A DNA stretch of 64,000 bases from Streptomyces sp. NBC_01116 (GTDB lineage Bacteria > Actinomycetota > Actinomycetes > Streptomycetales > Streptomycetaceae). Shown here piece after piece: positions 43,676-52,454 of this stretch. The notes below the pieces were generated by a model. The model was not told where the DNA came from, did no database searches, and was given only the letters and a program-made list of their open reading frames with translations. How positions within the stretch are numbered: the first letter of the stretch is position 1; every line of letters starts with the position of its first letter. The position numbers and the translations under genes are program-made. The stretch lies in the NCBI RefSeq assembly GCF_041435495.1, contig NZ_CP108644.1:1612001-1676000 (forward strand). Reading direction: 5' to 3'.

Positions 43676-44994
43676 AGGCCGACCTCGCGCATCAGCATGC
43701 CGACCTCGGTGTTGGTGAGGCGGCGCAGCCAGCCGGACTTCTGGTCGCCCAGCGGGATCGGCCCGAAGGACGTCCGCACGAGGCGCTCGACCGGGAAGCC
43801 GGCCTCGGCCAGCATCCGGCGCACGATGTGCTTGCGGCCTTCGTGGAGGGTCACCTCGACCAGGTAGTTCTTGCCGGTGTTCTCGACGACGCGGAAGTGG
43901 TCGGCGCGGGCGTAGCCGTCCTCCAGCTGGATGCCGTCCTTGAGCCGCTTGCCGAGGTCGCGCGGCAGGGGGCCCTGGATGGCGGCCAGGTAGGTCTTCT
44001 TGACGCCGTACTTGGGGTGCGTGAGGCGGTGGGCCAGCTCACCGTGGTTGGTGAGCATGATGATGCCCTCCGTCTCGGTGTCCAGCCGGCCCACGTGGAA
44101 CAGCCGCGTCTCGCGGTTGGTCACGTAGTCGCCGAGGCACTGCCGGCCGTCCGGGTCCTCCATCGAGGAGACGACCCCGGCGGGCTTGTTCAGCGCGAAG
44201 AAGAGATACGACTGGGCGGCGACGGTGAGACCGTCGACCTTGATCTCGTCCTGGTGCACGTCGACGCGCATGCCCTGCTCGACGACGATCTCGCCGTTGA
44301 CCTCGACGCGGGACTGCTCGATCAGCTCCTCGCACGCCCGGCGCGAGCCCATGCCGGCGCGGGCGAGGACCTTCTGCAGCCGCTCGCCCTCCTGCTCGGC
44401 GCCCGGGTGGGTCTTGGGGAGGTTGATCTCGGGCTTGTTCGCATACCGGTCGCGGTTGCGCTGCTCGATCTTGGCGTCCAGCTCGCGGGGGCGCGAGGGG
44501 GCGGCACGACGGAAACCGCCGGTGCGGCCGCTGCCGCCCTGTGCGGGCTTCGGGCCGCCCTTGGCGCCGCCCCGGGCGGCCGAGCCGCGGCCCTTGCGGG
44601 GGCCGTCCTGCTCGGCCCGGGCGCCGGGGGCGTCGTTGCCTACGTCGTAGCGGCGCTCCTCCGGGCGGGGACGGCGGGGACGCTGGTCCTGCTCGTCGCG
44701 TCCGCCCTGGTAGCCCGGACGGCCGCCCTGGCCGCCGGGACGACCGCCCTGGCCGGACGGACGGCCGCCGCTGCCGCCGCGTCCGCCGCCCTGACCTCCG
44801 GAGCGTCCACCCTGACCGCCGCCCTGGCCCTGGCCCTGGCCCTGGCGGAAGGATCCGCCGCCGTCACGTCCGCCCTGACCGCGTCCGCCGCCCTGACCTC
44901 CGGGTCGGCCGCCCTGGCCGCCGGGACGACCGCCCTGACCGCCGCTCCGGCCTCCGCCGCCGCCGCTTCCGCTGTTCCTGCCACTGCTTCGCAT
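43672..44994 (-). CDS. rluB: RsuA/RluB-family rRNA pseudouridine synthase with Gly-rich extension
   Basis: The protein is 440 residues. The first ~200 residues are an unusual low-complexity Gly/Gln/Arg region with repeats of GGQGGRPGGQGG. The S4 RNA-binding domain follows (GERLQKVLARAGMGSRRACEEL), and the catalytic motif is GRLDTETEGIIML with Asp as nucleophile. The family modifies 23S or 16S rRNA; RluB is the closest assignment. The ATG overlaps the scpB stop by one base (TGATG). Its own stop, TAG 43674-43672, lies inside the terminal repeat of the MITE-like element. Confidence 0.9.
   Translation of the reverse strand: MRSSGRNSGSGGGGGRSGGQGGRPGGQGGRPGGQGGGRGQGGRDGGGSFRQGQGQGQGGGQGGRSGGQGGGRGGSGGRPSGQGGRPGGQGGRPGYQGGRDEQDQRPRRPRPEERRYDVGNDAPGARAEQDGPRKGRGSAARGGAKGGPKPAQGGSGRTGGFRRAAPSRPRELDAKIEQRNRDRYANKPEINLPKTHPGAEQEGERLQKVLARAGMGSRRACEELIEQSRVEVNGEIVVEQGMRVDVHQDEIKVDGLTVAAQSYLFFALNKPAGVVSSMEDPDGRQCLGDYVTNRETRLFHVGRLDTETEGIIMLTNHGELAHRLTHPKYGVKKTYLAAIQGPLPRDLGKRLKDGIQLEDGYARADHFRVVENTGKNYLVEVTLHEGRKHIVRRMLAEAGFPVERLVRTSFGPIPLGDQKSGWLRRLTNTEVGMLMREVGL
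44640..44990 (-). repeat. Low-complexity tandem repeat coding for Gly-rich RluB N-terminus
   Basis: DNA here is imperfect tandem copies of GGCCGGCGGCCAGGGCGGTC-like units (variable ends) that translate to G-G-Q-G-G-R-P motifs. Such tracts change length easily by slippage. Confidence 0.75.
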
Positions 44995-45656
44995 CAAAAT
45001 TCCGTCTTGTCGTCTGCGTGAGTATCCGGGGTGTCCGGTGCGTCCGGATCGAACGACGGCACACCCTCTAGCGTCTCAGCCTCGATCGCGTCCGCCTCCG
45101 GGAGGAAGGGCGCGAGCTCCGGGAGCTCGTCCAGGCCGCGCAGGCCCATTCGCTCCAGAAAGTAGTTCGTCGTCCTGTACAGGATCGCACCTGTTTCGGG
45201 TTCCGCGCCCGCCTCCGCCACCAGGCCCCTCTGGAGGAGGGTCCGCATGACGCCGTCGCAGTTCACTCCGCGCACCGCCGAGACCCGCGAGCGGCTCACC
45301 GGCTGCCGGTACGCGACCACCGCCAGGGTCTCCAGCGCGGCCTGGGTGAGCCGGGCGTGCTGGCCGTCCAGGACGAAGCCCTCCACGGCCGCCGCGTACT
45401 CGGGGCGGGTGTAGAACCGCCAGCCGCCCGCGACGAGCCGCAGGTCGAAGCCACGGCGCTGCACGGTGTACTCGTCGGCCAGCTCCCGCAACGCGTCCGC
45501 CACGGCCCTGCGCGGCCGCTGGAGCACCTTGGCCAGGTGCTCGACCGTGGCGGGCTCGTCGACGACCATGAGGACCGCCTCCAGGGCGGGCTTCAGATCG
45601 AGCGCGGCGACCGCGCCCGCGCCTTCCTGGTTCTCCTGCTCCGGCTGCGCGCTCAT
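44994..45656 (-). CDS. scpB: Segregation and condensation protein ScpB
   Basis: The protein is 220 residues with two winged-helix domains: ALEAVLMVVDEPATVEHLAKVL at the start, then FVLDGQHARLTQAALETLAVVAYRQPVSRS and GLVAEAGAEPETGAILYRTTNYFLERMGL. ScpB bridges ScpA and SMC. It is encoded in ATGA overlap with scpA and TGATG overlap with rluB, the classic actinobacterial order. The Asp/Pro-rich C-terminus (FDPDAPDTPDTH) is lineage-specific. Confidence 0.95.
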   Translation of the reverse strand: MSAQPEQENQEGAGAVAALDLKPALEAVLMVVDEPATVEHLAKVLQRPRRAVADALRELADEYTVQRRGFDLRLVAGGWRFYTRPEYAAAVEGFVLDGQHARLTQAALETLAVVAYRQPVSRSRVSAVRGVNCDGVMRTLLQRGLVAEAGAEPETGAILYRTTNYFLERMGLRGLDELPELAPFLPEADAIEAETLEGVPSFDPDAPDTPDTHADDKTEF

Positions 45657-46681
45657 GGCCGTACGCCCTCCTCCTCGGGGACCCCGTTCAGCTCCTGGTC
45701 GAACTCGTCCGTCACCACCGGCTCCGCGCCCGCCCCGCCGCACCAGGTCACCATCAGCTCGCCCAGCGCCTCGTCCTGGTCGAGGGTGACGGCCTTCTCG
45801 CGGTACAGCTCCAGCAGGGCCAGGAACCGGGCCACCACGGTCAGGGTGTCCGCCGCGTCCCCGGTCAGCACCGCGAAGCTCACCGCCTCCCCCGCCTCGC
45901 GCAGTCGCTCCACCACGAGGCCCGCCTGCTCCCGGACGCTGACCAGCGGGGCGTGGATGTGGTCGACGTACACCTGGGGCCTGGGCCTCGGCCGCATCGC
46001 CTTCACCGCGAGCTTCGCGAAGCCCTCGGGCCCGATGCTGATGACCACCTCGGGCAGCAGCGCGGCGTGCTGGTCCTCCAGGCCCACCGTACGGGGGTGG
46101 CGGCGGCCCTCCGACTCCAGACGGCCCTGGAAGATCTCGGCGATCCGCTTGTACGCGCGGTACTGGAGCAGCCGCGCGAAGAGCAGGTCCCGCGCCTCCA
46201 GGAGCGCGAGGTCCGCCTCGTCCTCGACCTCGGCGGCGGGCAGCAGCCGGGCGGCCTTGAGGTCGAGCAGCGTGGCGGCGACGACGAGGAACTCGGTGGT
46301 CTGGTCGAGGTCCCAGTCGGGGCCCATGGCGCGGATGTACGCCATGAACTCGTCGGTGACCTTCGACAGGGCGACCTCCGTCACGTCCAGTTTGTGCTTG
46401 GAGATCAGCTGGAGGAGGAGGTCGAAGGGGCCCTCGAAGTTCACCAGCCGGACGGTGAAGCGCTTGTCGTCCGGCTCCTGCTCCGCCTCCGGCACGGCTT
46501 CCGGCTCCGGTGCCTGCTCCGGCACGGCCTCTTGCGCGGGTACGGGAACGGGGTCGGGTACAGGTACGCGAACAGCCTCGTGTACGGGAGCCGCCCCGGC
46601 CGGAGGCGGCGCCGTCATCGCGCCCGGCCCCCGTCCCAGGGCACGGCGGCGCGGGGTGGCGGGGTCGTCGGGCGTGGGCAT
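45653..46681 (-). CDS. scpA: Segregation and condensation protein ScpA
   Basis: The protein is 342 residues. A Pro/Glu/Ala/Val repeat-rich N-terminal tail (~70 residues) is followed by the kleisin core: FTVRLVNFEGPFDLLLQLI, KLDVTEVALSKVTDEFMAYI and TEFLVVAATLLDLKAARLLP. The C-terminal winged helix binds SMC. A further upstream gene (ribbon-helix-helix) precedes it by 122 nt. The tail is longer than in most bacteria and its function is unknown. ATG 46681 is the first of the conserved frame. Confidence 0.93.
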   Translation of the reverse strand: MPTPDDPATPRRRALGRGPGAMTAPPPAGAAPVHEAVRVPVPDPVPVPAQEAVPEQAPEPEAVPEAEQEPDDKRFTVRLVNFEGPFDLLLQLISKHKLDVTEVALSKVTDEFMAYIRAMGPDWDLDQTTEFLVVAATLLDLKAARLLPAAEVEDEADLALLEARDLLFARLLQYRAYKRIAEIFQGRLESEGRRHPRTVGLEDQHAALLPEVVISIGPEGFAKLAVKAMRPRPRPQVYVDHIHAPLVSVREQAGLVVERLREAGEAVSFAVLTGDAADTLTVVARFLALLELYREKAVTLDQDEALGELMVTWCGGAGAEPVVTDEFDQELNGVPEEEGVRP

Positions 46682-46802
46682 GGTGGTCCAGGGGTGGGGC
46701 GGCGGCGCGGGCGGATCCCGCCGGCGGGTCCAGGGCCGGACGCCGCCCGGTGGGCGGGAGTGTGACGACAGGCCCTGGGGCAGGCTACCCGCGCCGAGCG
46801 GC

Positions 46803-47381
46803 TCAGCGGCCGCGCAGCCGCCGCACGAGGATGCTCGCGTCGCCCCGGGACTCCAGGTCGGCCAGGACCACCGCCACCGCCTCGCGGACGATGCGTCCGC
46901 GGTCGACGGCGAGGCCGTGTTCGCCGCGCAGGACGAGCCGGGCGTGTTCGAGGTCCATCAGCTCCTCGGCGGAGACGTAGACCGTGATCTTCTCGTCGTG
47001 GCGTTCCCGGCCGCTGGGGCGGCGGTTGGCGCCGCGTCCGCCGCCGCGCCTGCGCTGCTGCTGGACCGCCGGGGGCTGCTCGGCCGGGGCGGCCGAGGAC
47101 GCGGGGCGCTCGCCGGGGGCGGCCGTGGCGGACGGGGAACGCTCACCCTCGCCGACGCGGCCCCGCGCGTCGCCGCCGTCGGCGCCGGCCGCGGTGTGGT
47201 CCTCACGGTCGGCGGGCGCGGCCTGGCCGGAGGGGTCGCTCTCCCCGGCGGGCGCGGGCACCCGCGGCTCGCCGTTCGCCTTGCGCCGCCGCTCCGCCGG
47301 GGAGGACGGCTGGAGGCCCATCCCGCCTCCGGTGGTACGGAACAGTTCGTCGGCCCCCGGCAGACTCACTCGGCGTGACAC
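46803..47381 (-). CDS. Ribbon-helix-helix-like protein next to orphan ParA
   Basis: The protein is 192 residues. The first ~125 residues are a disordered Pro/Ala/Arg-rich region. The last ~65 look like an RHH domain: EKITVYVSAEELMDLEHARLVL with HGLAVDRGRIVREAVAVVLADLE. GTG 47381 lies inside the parA 3' end (16-nt overlap) and has GGGAGG ten bases upstream; GTG 47369 would give a neat GTGA overlap but lacks that site. It may act as the ParA partner in place of ParB (inference). Its place between parA and scpA is conserved in Streptomyces as I recall. Confidence 0.7.
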   Translation of the reverse strand: MSRRVSLPGADELFRTTGGGMGLQPSSPAERRRKANGEPRVPAPAGESDPSGQAAPADREDHTAAGADGGDARGRVGEGERSPSATAAPGERPASSAAPAEQPPAVQQQRRRGGGRGANRRPSGRERHDEKITVYVSAEELMDLEHARLVLRGEHGLAVDRGRIVREAVAVVLADLESRGDASILVRRLRGR

Positions 47382-48526
47382 CGGGCGAGCACCTCCCTGG
47401 CGAGCTGGCGATAGGCGGCTGCGCCGACCGAGTTGGAGGCGTAGGTGGTGATGGGCTCACCGGCGACCGTGGTCTCCGGGAAGCGGACCGTGCGCCCGAT
47501 GACCGTGTGGTAGACGTGCTCGTCGAAGGCCTCGACAACGCGCGCCAGGACCTCGCGGCTGTGCACCGTACGGGAGTCGTACATGGTGGCGAGGATGCCG
47601 TCGAGCTCCAGCTCCGGGTTGAGCCGCTCCTGGACCTTCTCGATGGTCTCGGTGAGCAGCGCCACCCCGCGCAGGGCGAAGAACTCGCACTCGAGCGGCA
47701 CTATGACCTTGTGAGCGGCCGTCAGGGCGTTCACGGTGAGCAGGCCGAGCGAGGGCTGACAGTCGATCACGATGTAGTCGTAGTCGGCCATCAGCGGCTT
47801 CAGGGCGCGCTGGAGCGTGGACTCGCGGGCCACCTCGCTGACGAGCTGCACCTCGGCCGCGGAGAGGTCGATGTTGCTGGGCAGCAGGTCCATGTTGGGG
47901 ACCGCGGTCTTGAGCAGGACGTCGTCGGCCGTCATGCCCCGCTCCATGAGCAGGTTGTAGACGGTGAGGTCCAGCTCCATCGGGTTGACCCCGAGGCCGA
48001 CGGAGAGGGCGCCCTGCGGGTCGAAGTCGACGAGCAGGACCCGGCGTCCGTACTCCGCGAGCGCGGCGCCCAGGTTGATGGTCGACGTGGTCTTGCCGAC
48101 GCCGCCCTTCTGGTTGCACATCGCGATGATCTTCGCGGGGCCGTGGTCGGTCAGGGGACCCGGGATCGGGAAGTACGGCAGGGGCCGTCCGGTCGGGCCG
48201 ATGCGCTCGCGGCGCTGACGCGCGGCGTCGGGCGCGAGGGTGGCCGCGTACTCCGGATCGGGCTCGTACTCGGCGTCGGGGTCGTAGAAGTGCCCCTCGG
48301 GCACCTCGGCGAAGTCGGCGAAGCGGTCGGTGTCCCGGCTGCTCTCGTTGCCGGCCGTGGCGTTCACGTGTAGGCCGTCCATCATCTGGGGGGCTGTCGT
48401 CATGTGCTGTTGGGTGGCGAAGGTGCGGACAGCGACGGAGCCGACAGCTTCGAGCCCGATCGGGCTCAGACCCCGTGCGGGCATCCCTGGTTGACCACCC
48501 CCGGGAGTAATTGTCGACTCATTCAC
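47366..48526 (-). CDS. Orphan ParA-family ATPase
   Basis: The protein is 386 residues. The ParA Walker A is NQKGGVGKTTSTINLGAALA with the deviant first Lys, Walker A' VDFDPQGALSVGLG and Walker B IVIDCQPSLGLLTVNALT follow, and the last third matches Soj-like proteins. The N-terminal ~130 residues are variable and partly acidic. No parB lies nearby, and the chromosomal parAB locus of Streptomyces is near oriC, so this is a second ParA. It is co-transcribed with an RHH-like gene, then scpA/scpB. GTG 48526 has GGAGG eleven bases upstream. Confidence 0.9.
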   Translation of the reverse strand: MNESTITPGGGQPGMPARGLSPIGLEAVGSVAVRTFATQQHMTTAPQMMDGLHVNATAGNESSRDTDRFADFAEVPEGHFYDPDAEYEPDPEYAATLAPDAARQRRERIGPTGRPLPYFPIPGPLTDHGPAKIIAMCNQKGGVGKTTSTINLGAALAEYGRRVLLVDFDPQGALSVGLGVNPMELDLTVYNLLMERGMTADDVLLKTAVPNMDLLPSNIDLSAAEVQLVSEVARESTLQRALKPLMADYDYIVIDCQPSLGLLTVNALTAAHKVIVPLECEFFALRGVALLTETIEKVQERLNPELELDGILATMYDSRTVHSREVLARVVEAFDEHVYHTVIGRTVRFPETTVAGEPITTYASNSVGAAAYRQLAREVLARCHAE

Positions 48527-48783
48527 AAGTCGTCTTACCTCCTTGGACGTGACCAGGAAACTTATCGATAGGTCAGCGTGGCACCATGCCGACGATTGGC
48601 GACTCTATGGCGTGTCACCGGTCCGCAGCAACACAATCCGCCGGACCCGGCCCGATGTGTCGGCAATCGAACACCTCGCTGTCAAGGGTGCACAGCGACC
48701 AAGCCGCACATTTCACCGCGGCACGAAACGGGTAAAGGGTTACGTTCGGCACGAGTTGCGCAAGGGCCCCACAGGGCCCGATA

Positions 48784-48826
48784 CGCGTCCGGCCGGACCT
48801 TGCTCGGCAAGGTCCGGCCGGACGCG
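48784..48826. terminator. 20-bp stem-loop after ald
   Basis: Arms of 20 nt (left begins CGCGTCCGGCCGG) pair exactly around TCG. It lies 27 nt past the ald stop on the minus strand. Confidence 0.85.
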
Positions 48827-48852
48827 CGATGTTGACGGAGGAGGTTGACCCG

Positions 48853-49977
48853 TCAGCCGAGGAGCGCGGTCAGCTCGACGTGCGGGAGACTGTGCGCCTC
48901 GGCCACCTCGCGGTAAACCACCTGGCCCTCATGGGTGTTGAGGCCCTTGGCGAGAGCGGCGTCGCGGCGCAGGGCGTCGGCCCAGCCACGGTTCGCGAGC
49001 TCCACGATGTAGGGCATCGTCGCGTTGGTGAGCGCGTAGGTGGAGGTGTGGGGCACCGCGCCGGGCATGTTGGCGACGCAGTAGAAGACCGAGTCGTGGA
49101 CCTGGAAGGTCGGCTCGGCGTGGGTCGTCGGACGCGAGTCCTCGAAGCAGCCACCCTGGTCGATTGCAATGTCGACAAGTACACTTCCGGGCTTCATCTT
49201 GGCGACGAGCTCGTTGGTGACCAGCTTCGGGGCCTTGGCTCCGGGGATCAGCACGGCGCCGATGACGAGGTCGGCCTCGACGACGGCCTTCTCCAGTTCG
49301 AAGGCGTTGGAGACGACGGTCTGCACCTTGGTGCCGAAGATCCTGTCGGCCTCGCGGAGCTTGTTGATGTCGCGGTCGAGCAGCGTGACGTGGAAGCCGA
49401 GGCCCACGGCGATCTGCGTGGCGTTCCAGCCGGAGACGCCGCCGCCGATGACGACGGCCCTGCCCGCCGCGGTACCGGGGACGCCGCCGGGCAGCACGCC
49501 GCGGCCGCCGACCGAGCGCATCAGGTGGTACGCGCCGACCTGCGGGGCGAGGCGGCCCGCGACCTCGGACATCGGGGCGAGCAGCGGGAGGGCGCGGTTC
49601 GCGGTCTCGACCGTCTCGTAGGCGATGGCGGTGGTGCCGGAGGCCAGCAGCGCGTCGGTGCACTCGCGGGAGGCGGCGAGGTGCAGGTACGTGAAGAGGG
49701 TCTGGTCCTTGCGGAGGCGGTGGTACTCCTCGGCGACCGGCTCCTTGACCTTCAGCAGCAGGTCGGCGGCGGCCCAGACCTCGTCGGCGGTGGCCAGGAT
49801 CTGCGCGCCCGCGGCGACGTACTCCTCGTCCGGGATGGACGAGCCGACGCCGGCGTCGTGCTCGATGACGACCTGGTGGCCGTGGCGGACGAGCTCATGC
49901 ACTCCGGCGGGGGTGATCGCCACCCGGAACTCGTTGTTCTTGACTTCGCGGGGGATGCCGACCTTCACGTCGATCAC
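48853..49977 (-). CDS. ald: L-alanine dehydrogenase
   Basis: The protein is 374 residues. N-terminal motifs are MIDVKVGIPREVKNNEFRVAITPAGV and LLLKVKEP (active Lys) with FTYLHLAA (His). The NAD site is VVIGGGVSGWNA, and NMPGAVPHTSTYALTNAT is characteristic. It interconverts L-alanine and pyruvate plus ammonia, and in Streptomyces is important in amino acid use and spore formation. A short stretch near 49160-49190 uses codons unlike the rest of the gene. GTG 49977 has a purine-rich upstream. A terminator follows. Confidence 0.95.
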   Translation of the reverse strand: MIDVKVGIPREVKNNEFRVAITPAGVHELVRHGHQVVIEHDAGVGSSIPDEEYVAAGAQILATADEVWAAADLLLKVKEPVAEEYHRLRKDQTLFTYLHLAASRECTDALLASGTTAIAYETVETANRALPLLAPMSEVAGRLAPQVGAYHLMRSVGGRGVLPGGVPGTAAGRAVVIGGGVSGWNATQIAVGLGFHVTLLDRDINKLREADRIFGTKVQTVVSNAFELEKAVVEADLVIGAVLIPGAKAPKLVTNELVAKMKPGSVLVDIAIDQGGCFEDSRPTTHAEPTFQVHDSVFYCVANMPGAVPHTSTYALTNATMPYIVELANRGWADALRRDAALAKGLNTHEGQVVYREVAEAHSLPHVELTALLG

Positions 49978-50111
49978 GGTCCTTGGCTCGGAGGGTCATC
50001 CGGGCAGAACAGTGCACACCCGGACATATACAGCATAAATGGAGACGCCACGAAGGAACGCGGCAGAGCCAGTCTAATGAAGGACTTCCCGCTGTCTAGC
50101 CTTACAAAGCA

Positions 50112-52244
50112 TTAACTTTCTGTCGAAGCACTACGGATTTCGTAGGCTGAGGGCTCCTCGCCCAGCAATCTGTCGGCCGCACCCCGGTGCAGCCTGGCCG
50201 CCGCGGGGTCCCCGAGCCGGTCCAGCGTGTCGGCCAGGCGCAGCTGGAGCGCCGCCTGAAGCCGCACGTCACCCGCGCGCCGGGCCAGATCGACGGCCTC
50301 CCGGCAGGTCTGGAGCGAATCGTGCGGCCGGCCCGCGTACTCCTGGACCCGGGCCGCCTCGCTCAGCGCCCGCGCCTGGGCCGCCGGATCGCCGAGCCTG
50401 CGGTGGCCCGCGGCGGCGGCCCGCCAGTTCCGCAGCGCCTCGCCGTAGCGCCCGGCGTACGTGTGGACCGCCCCGAGCCGCCCGTAGAGCCGGGCCTCGT
50501 CGGCGCGCTCCCCCTGGGTCAGCCGCTGGGCGAGCGCCCGGCCGTACCAGTCGGCGGCCCGGTGGTAGTCCCCCAGCTCCTCGTACGCGCCCCCTACGGA
50601 TTCCATCGCGCGGCCGGTGGCGTACAGGTCCTTCGCCGCCTTTCCGGCGTCCAGCGCGGCCCGGTAGCGGGTCAGCGCGTCCCGGGTGCGGCCGGTGCGG
50701 GCGTCCAGGTCCGCGAGGTTCAGCAGGGCGGCCGCCTGCTCGCGGGGCAGCTCACGGCGGAGCGCCACGTCCAGGACGAGGCCGTGCAGCCCGTACAGCT
50801 CGGGAGCGGCCTCCTCCGTCCCCCGGTGCGCGGCCAGCGCCCGCACCAGGGCCGCCACCAGCCGCCGCGCCAGGGTGTCGAGCTCGCCGTCCGCCACGGC
50901 GAGCCGGGCCGACGCGAGCAGGGCGGGCTGGCGGACCCGCAGCCACGCGCCCGCCTCGTCCGCGCTCGGGAAGCGCAGCGAGCGGGGCAGTCCGGCGAGC
51001 TTGCGGCGGGCGACGGAGCCCTCCGGCTCGGTGACCGCCCGGCAGGACTGGAGCCGGCGCACGGTCCGCTCCAGCATCCGGGCGCGGGCGAGCTGGATCT
51101 CGGCCGGCCGGTCCCGCTCCTCCAGGAGGGCCAGCAGCATCGGGGCGAGGCAGCCGGGCACCGCGTACTGGGGGTGGGCCGCGCCGTCCGTCCGCAGCAG
51201 CCCGAGCTTCACGAAGTCGTCGAGGGTGGAGCGGGCGGCGGAGACCGAGCAGCCGGCCAGCGCGGAGGCCGTGTGGGCGTCGGCGAGCCCGGCGGGGGCG
51301 AGGGCCAGCAGACGCAGTATCCGGGCGGCCGTCTGCGGCAGGGAGTCGTGGACGAGCCGGAAGGCTCGGGCCAGCGGGCGTGCCCCGGTGGGCAGGTGCT
51401 CGCCGGGGTCGGGCAGCTCGTGCAACTGCTTGGCGACGTCGGCGACCGAGGCCATGGGGTGCGCGGCGAGCAGGCCGCCCATCAGGGCGAGCGCCGCGGG
51501 CTGGCCCCCGCACTCCTCGGCCAGACTCTCCGCGGTGCGGGGGTCGACGGTGATGCGGACCTGTCCGATGACGCGGGCGAGCAGCCCCACCGCGGCGCCG
51601 GCCTCCAGTCCGCCGAGGGTGCAGGGCCGTACGTCGGGGATGCCGGTCAGCGGTCCGGTCGCGGTGGCGAGGACCAGGCAGTCCGGGTTCTCCGGGAGGA
51701 GCGGGTCGACCTGTTCGGCGTCGGCCGCGTCGTCGAGCAGCAGGACGGACCGGCGGACGGCGAGGGCCTCGCGGACCATTTCGGACAGCTCGTCCTGGTC
51801 GGCGCCGGGCGGGACCGCCACCCCGAGGAGGCCGAGGATCTCGCCCGCGGTGCGTTCGGTGGGGACACGTCCGCCGCCGGGGTCGGTGAGGCCGACCCGG
51901 AGCACCCCGTCGGGGTAGTCGCCGGAGCCCGTACCGGGAACGGCCCAGGGCAGTGCGCCCGTGGCGGTGGCGGCGGCCCCGGCGGCGTCGGTTCCGGTGA
52001 GCGCCCCGGCCAGCTCCTCGGCGAGCGCGCTGCGGCCGGAGCCGGGTCGGCCCGCGATGAGCAGGACCCGGGCGCGGGGGGCCTTGCGGCCGGCCAGGGT
52101 GTCGAGGCCGGCGCGCTCGATGTCCGCCCGCAACGCCTTCAACTCACGTTCGCGGCCGAGGAATCGGGGCGGGGCGGCGCCGGACGACTCCTCGGCCCCC
52201 GGGGCCTTCGCCGGGCCGCTGGTGTCCACCGCCTGATCGGTCAC
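50112..52244 (-). CDS. STAND-like ATPase/TPR protein of unknown function
   Basis: The protein is 710 residues. The N-terminal ATPase-like domain has GRPGSGRSALAEEL, where Walker A Lys is Arg, so nucleotide hydrolysis is doubtful. VLLLDDAADAEQV is the Walker B. A winged-helix stretch and then TPR repeats follow (about 500-690: YRAALDAGKAAKDLYATGRAMESVGGAYEELGDYHRAADW in pieces). Such proteins are common in Streptomyces and may be scaffolds or regulators. GTG 52244 has GGAG eight bases upstream. 134 nt separate its stop from ald, and 210 nt its start from the Nudix gene. Confidence 0.8.
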   Translation of the reverse strand: MTDQAVDTSGPAKAPGAEESSGAAPPRFLGRERELKALRADIERAGLDTLAGRKAPRARVLLIAGRPGSGRSALAEELAGALTGTDAAGAAATATGALPWAVPGTGSGDYPDGVLRVGLTDPGGGRVPTERTAGEILGLLGVAVPPGADQDELSEMVREALAVRRSVLLLDDAADAEQVDPLLPENPDCLVLATATGPLTGIPDVRPCTLGGLEAGAAVGLLARVIGQVRITVDPRTAESLAEECGGQPAALALMGGLLAAHPMASVADVAKQLHELPDPGEHLPTGARPLARAFRLVHDSLPQTAARILRLLALAPAGLADAHTASALAGCSVSAARSTLDDFVKLGLLRTDGAAHPQYAVPGCLAPMLLALLEERDRPAEIQLARARMLERTVRRLQSCRAVTEPEGSVARRKLAGLPRSLRFPSADEAGAWLRVRQPALLASARLAVADGELDTLARRLVAALVRALAAHRGTEEAAPELYGLHGLVLDVALRRELPREQAAALLNLADLDARTGRTRDALTRYRAALDAGKAAKDLYATGRAMESVGGAYEELGDYHRAADWYGRALAQRLTQGERADEARLYGRLGAVHTYAGRYGEALRNWRAAAAGHRRLGDPAAQARALSEAARVQEYAGRPHDSLQTCREAVDLARRAGDVRLQAALQLRLADTLDRLGDPAAARLHRGAADRLLGEEPSAYEIRSASTES

Positions 52245-52454
52245 GAGCCACGCTCCACTTCGCTGCACGCGGTGCCCGCCGGAACTCCGGTCGGGTGCGT
52301 TTCGAGCGTAGTTCAGCGGTGACGACGATCACTGCGGAGTGGAGCGGAGCACGAGGAACATCCCCCGATCGGATCAGCATTTCTTCATTTCTTACGACCG
52401 CCAGCCCCCGCGATCGTCCGAGCGGGGGCGCGACGCGCGGCGGCAGACGGTCCG

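Noticed and set aside
45357..47378. 673-codon + strand frame opposite scpA/scpB
   Set aside because: Spurious frame caused by high G/C content.
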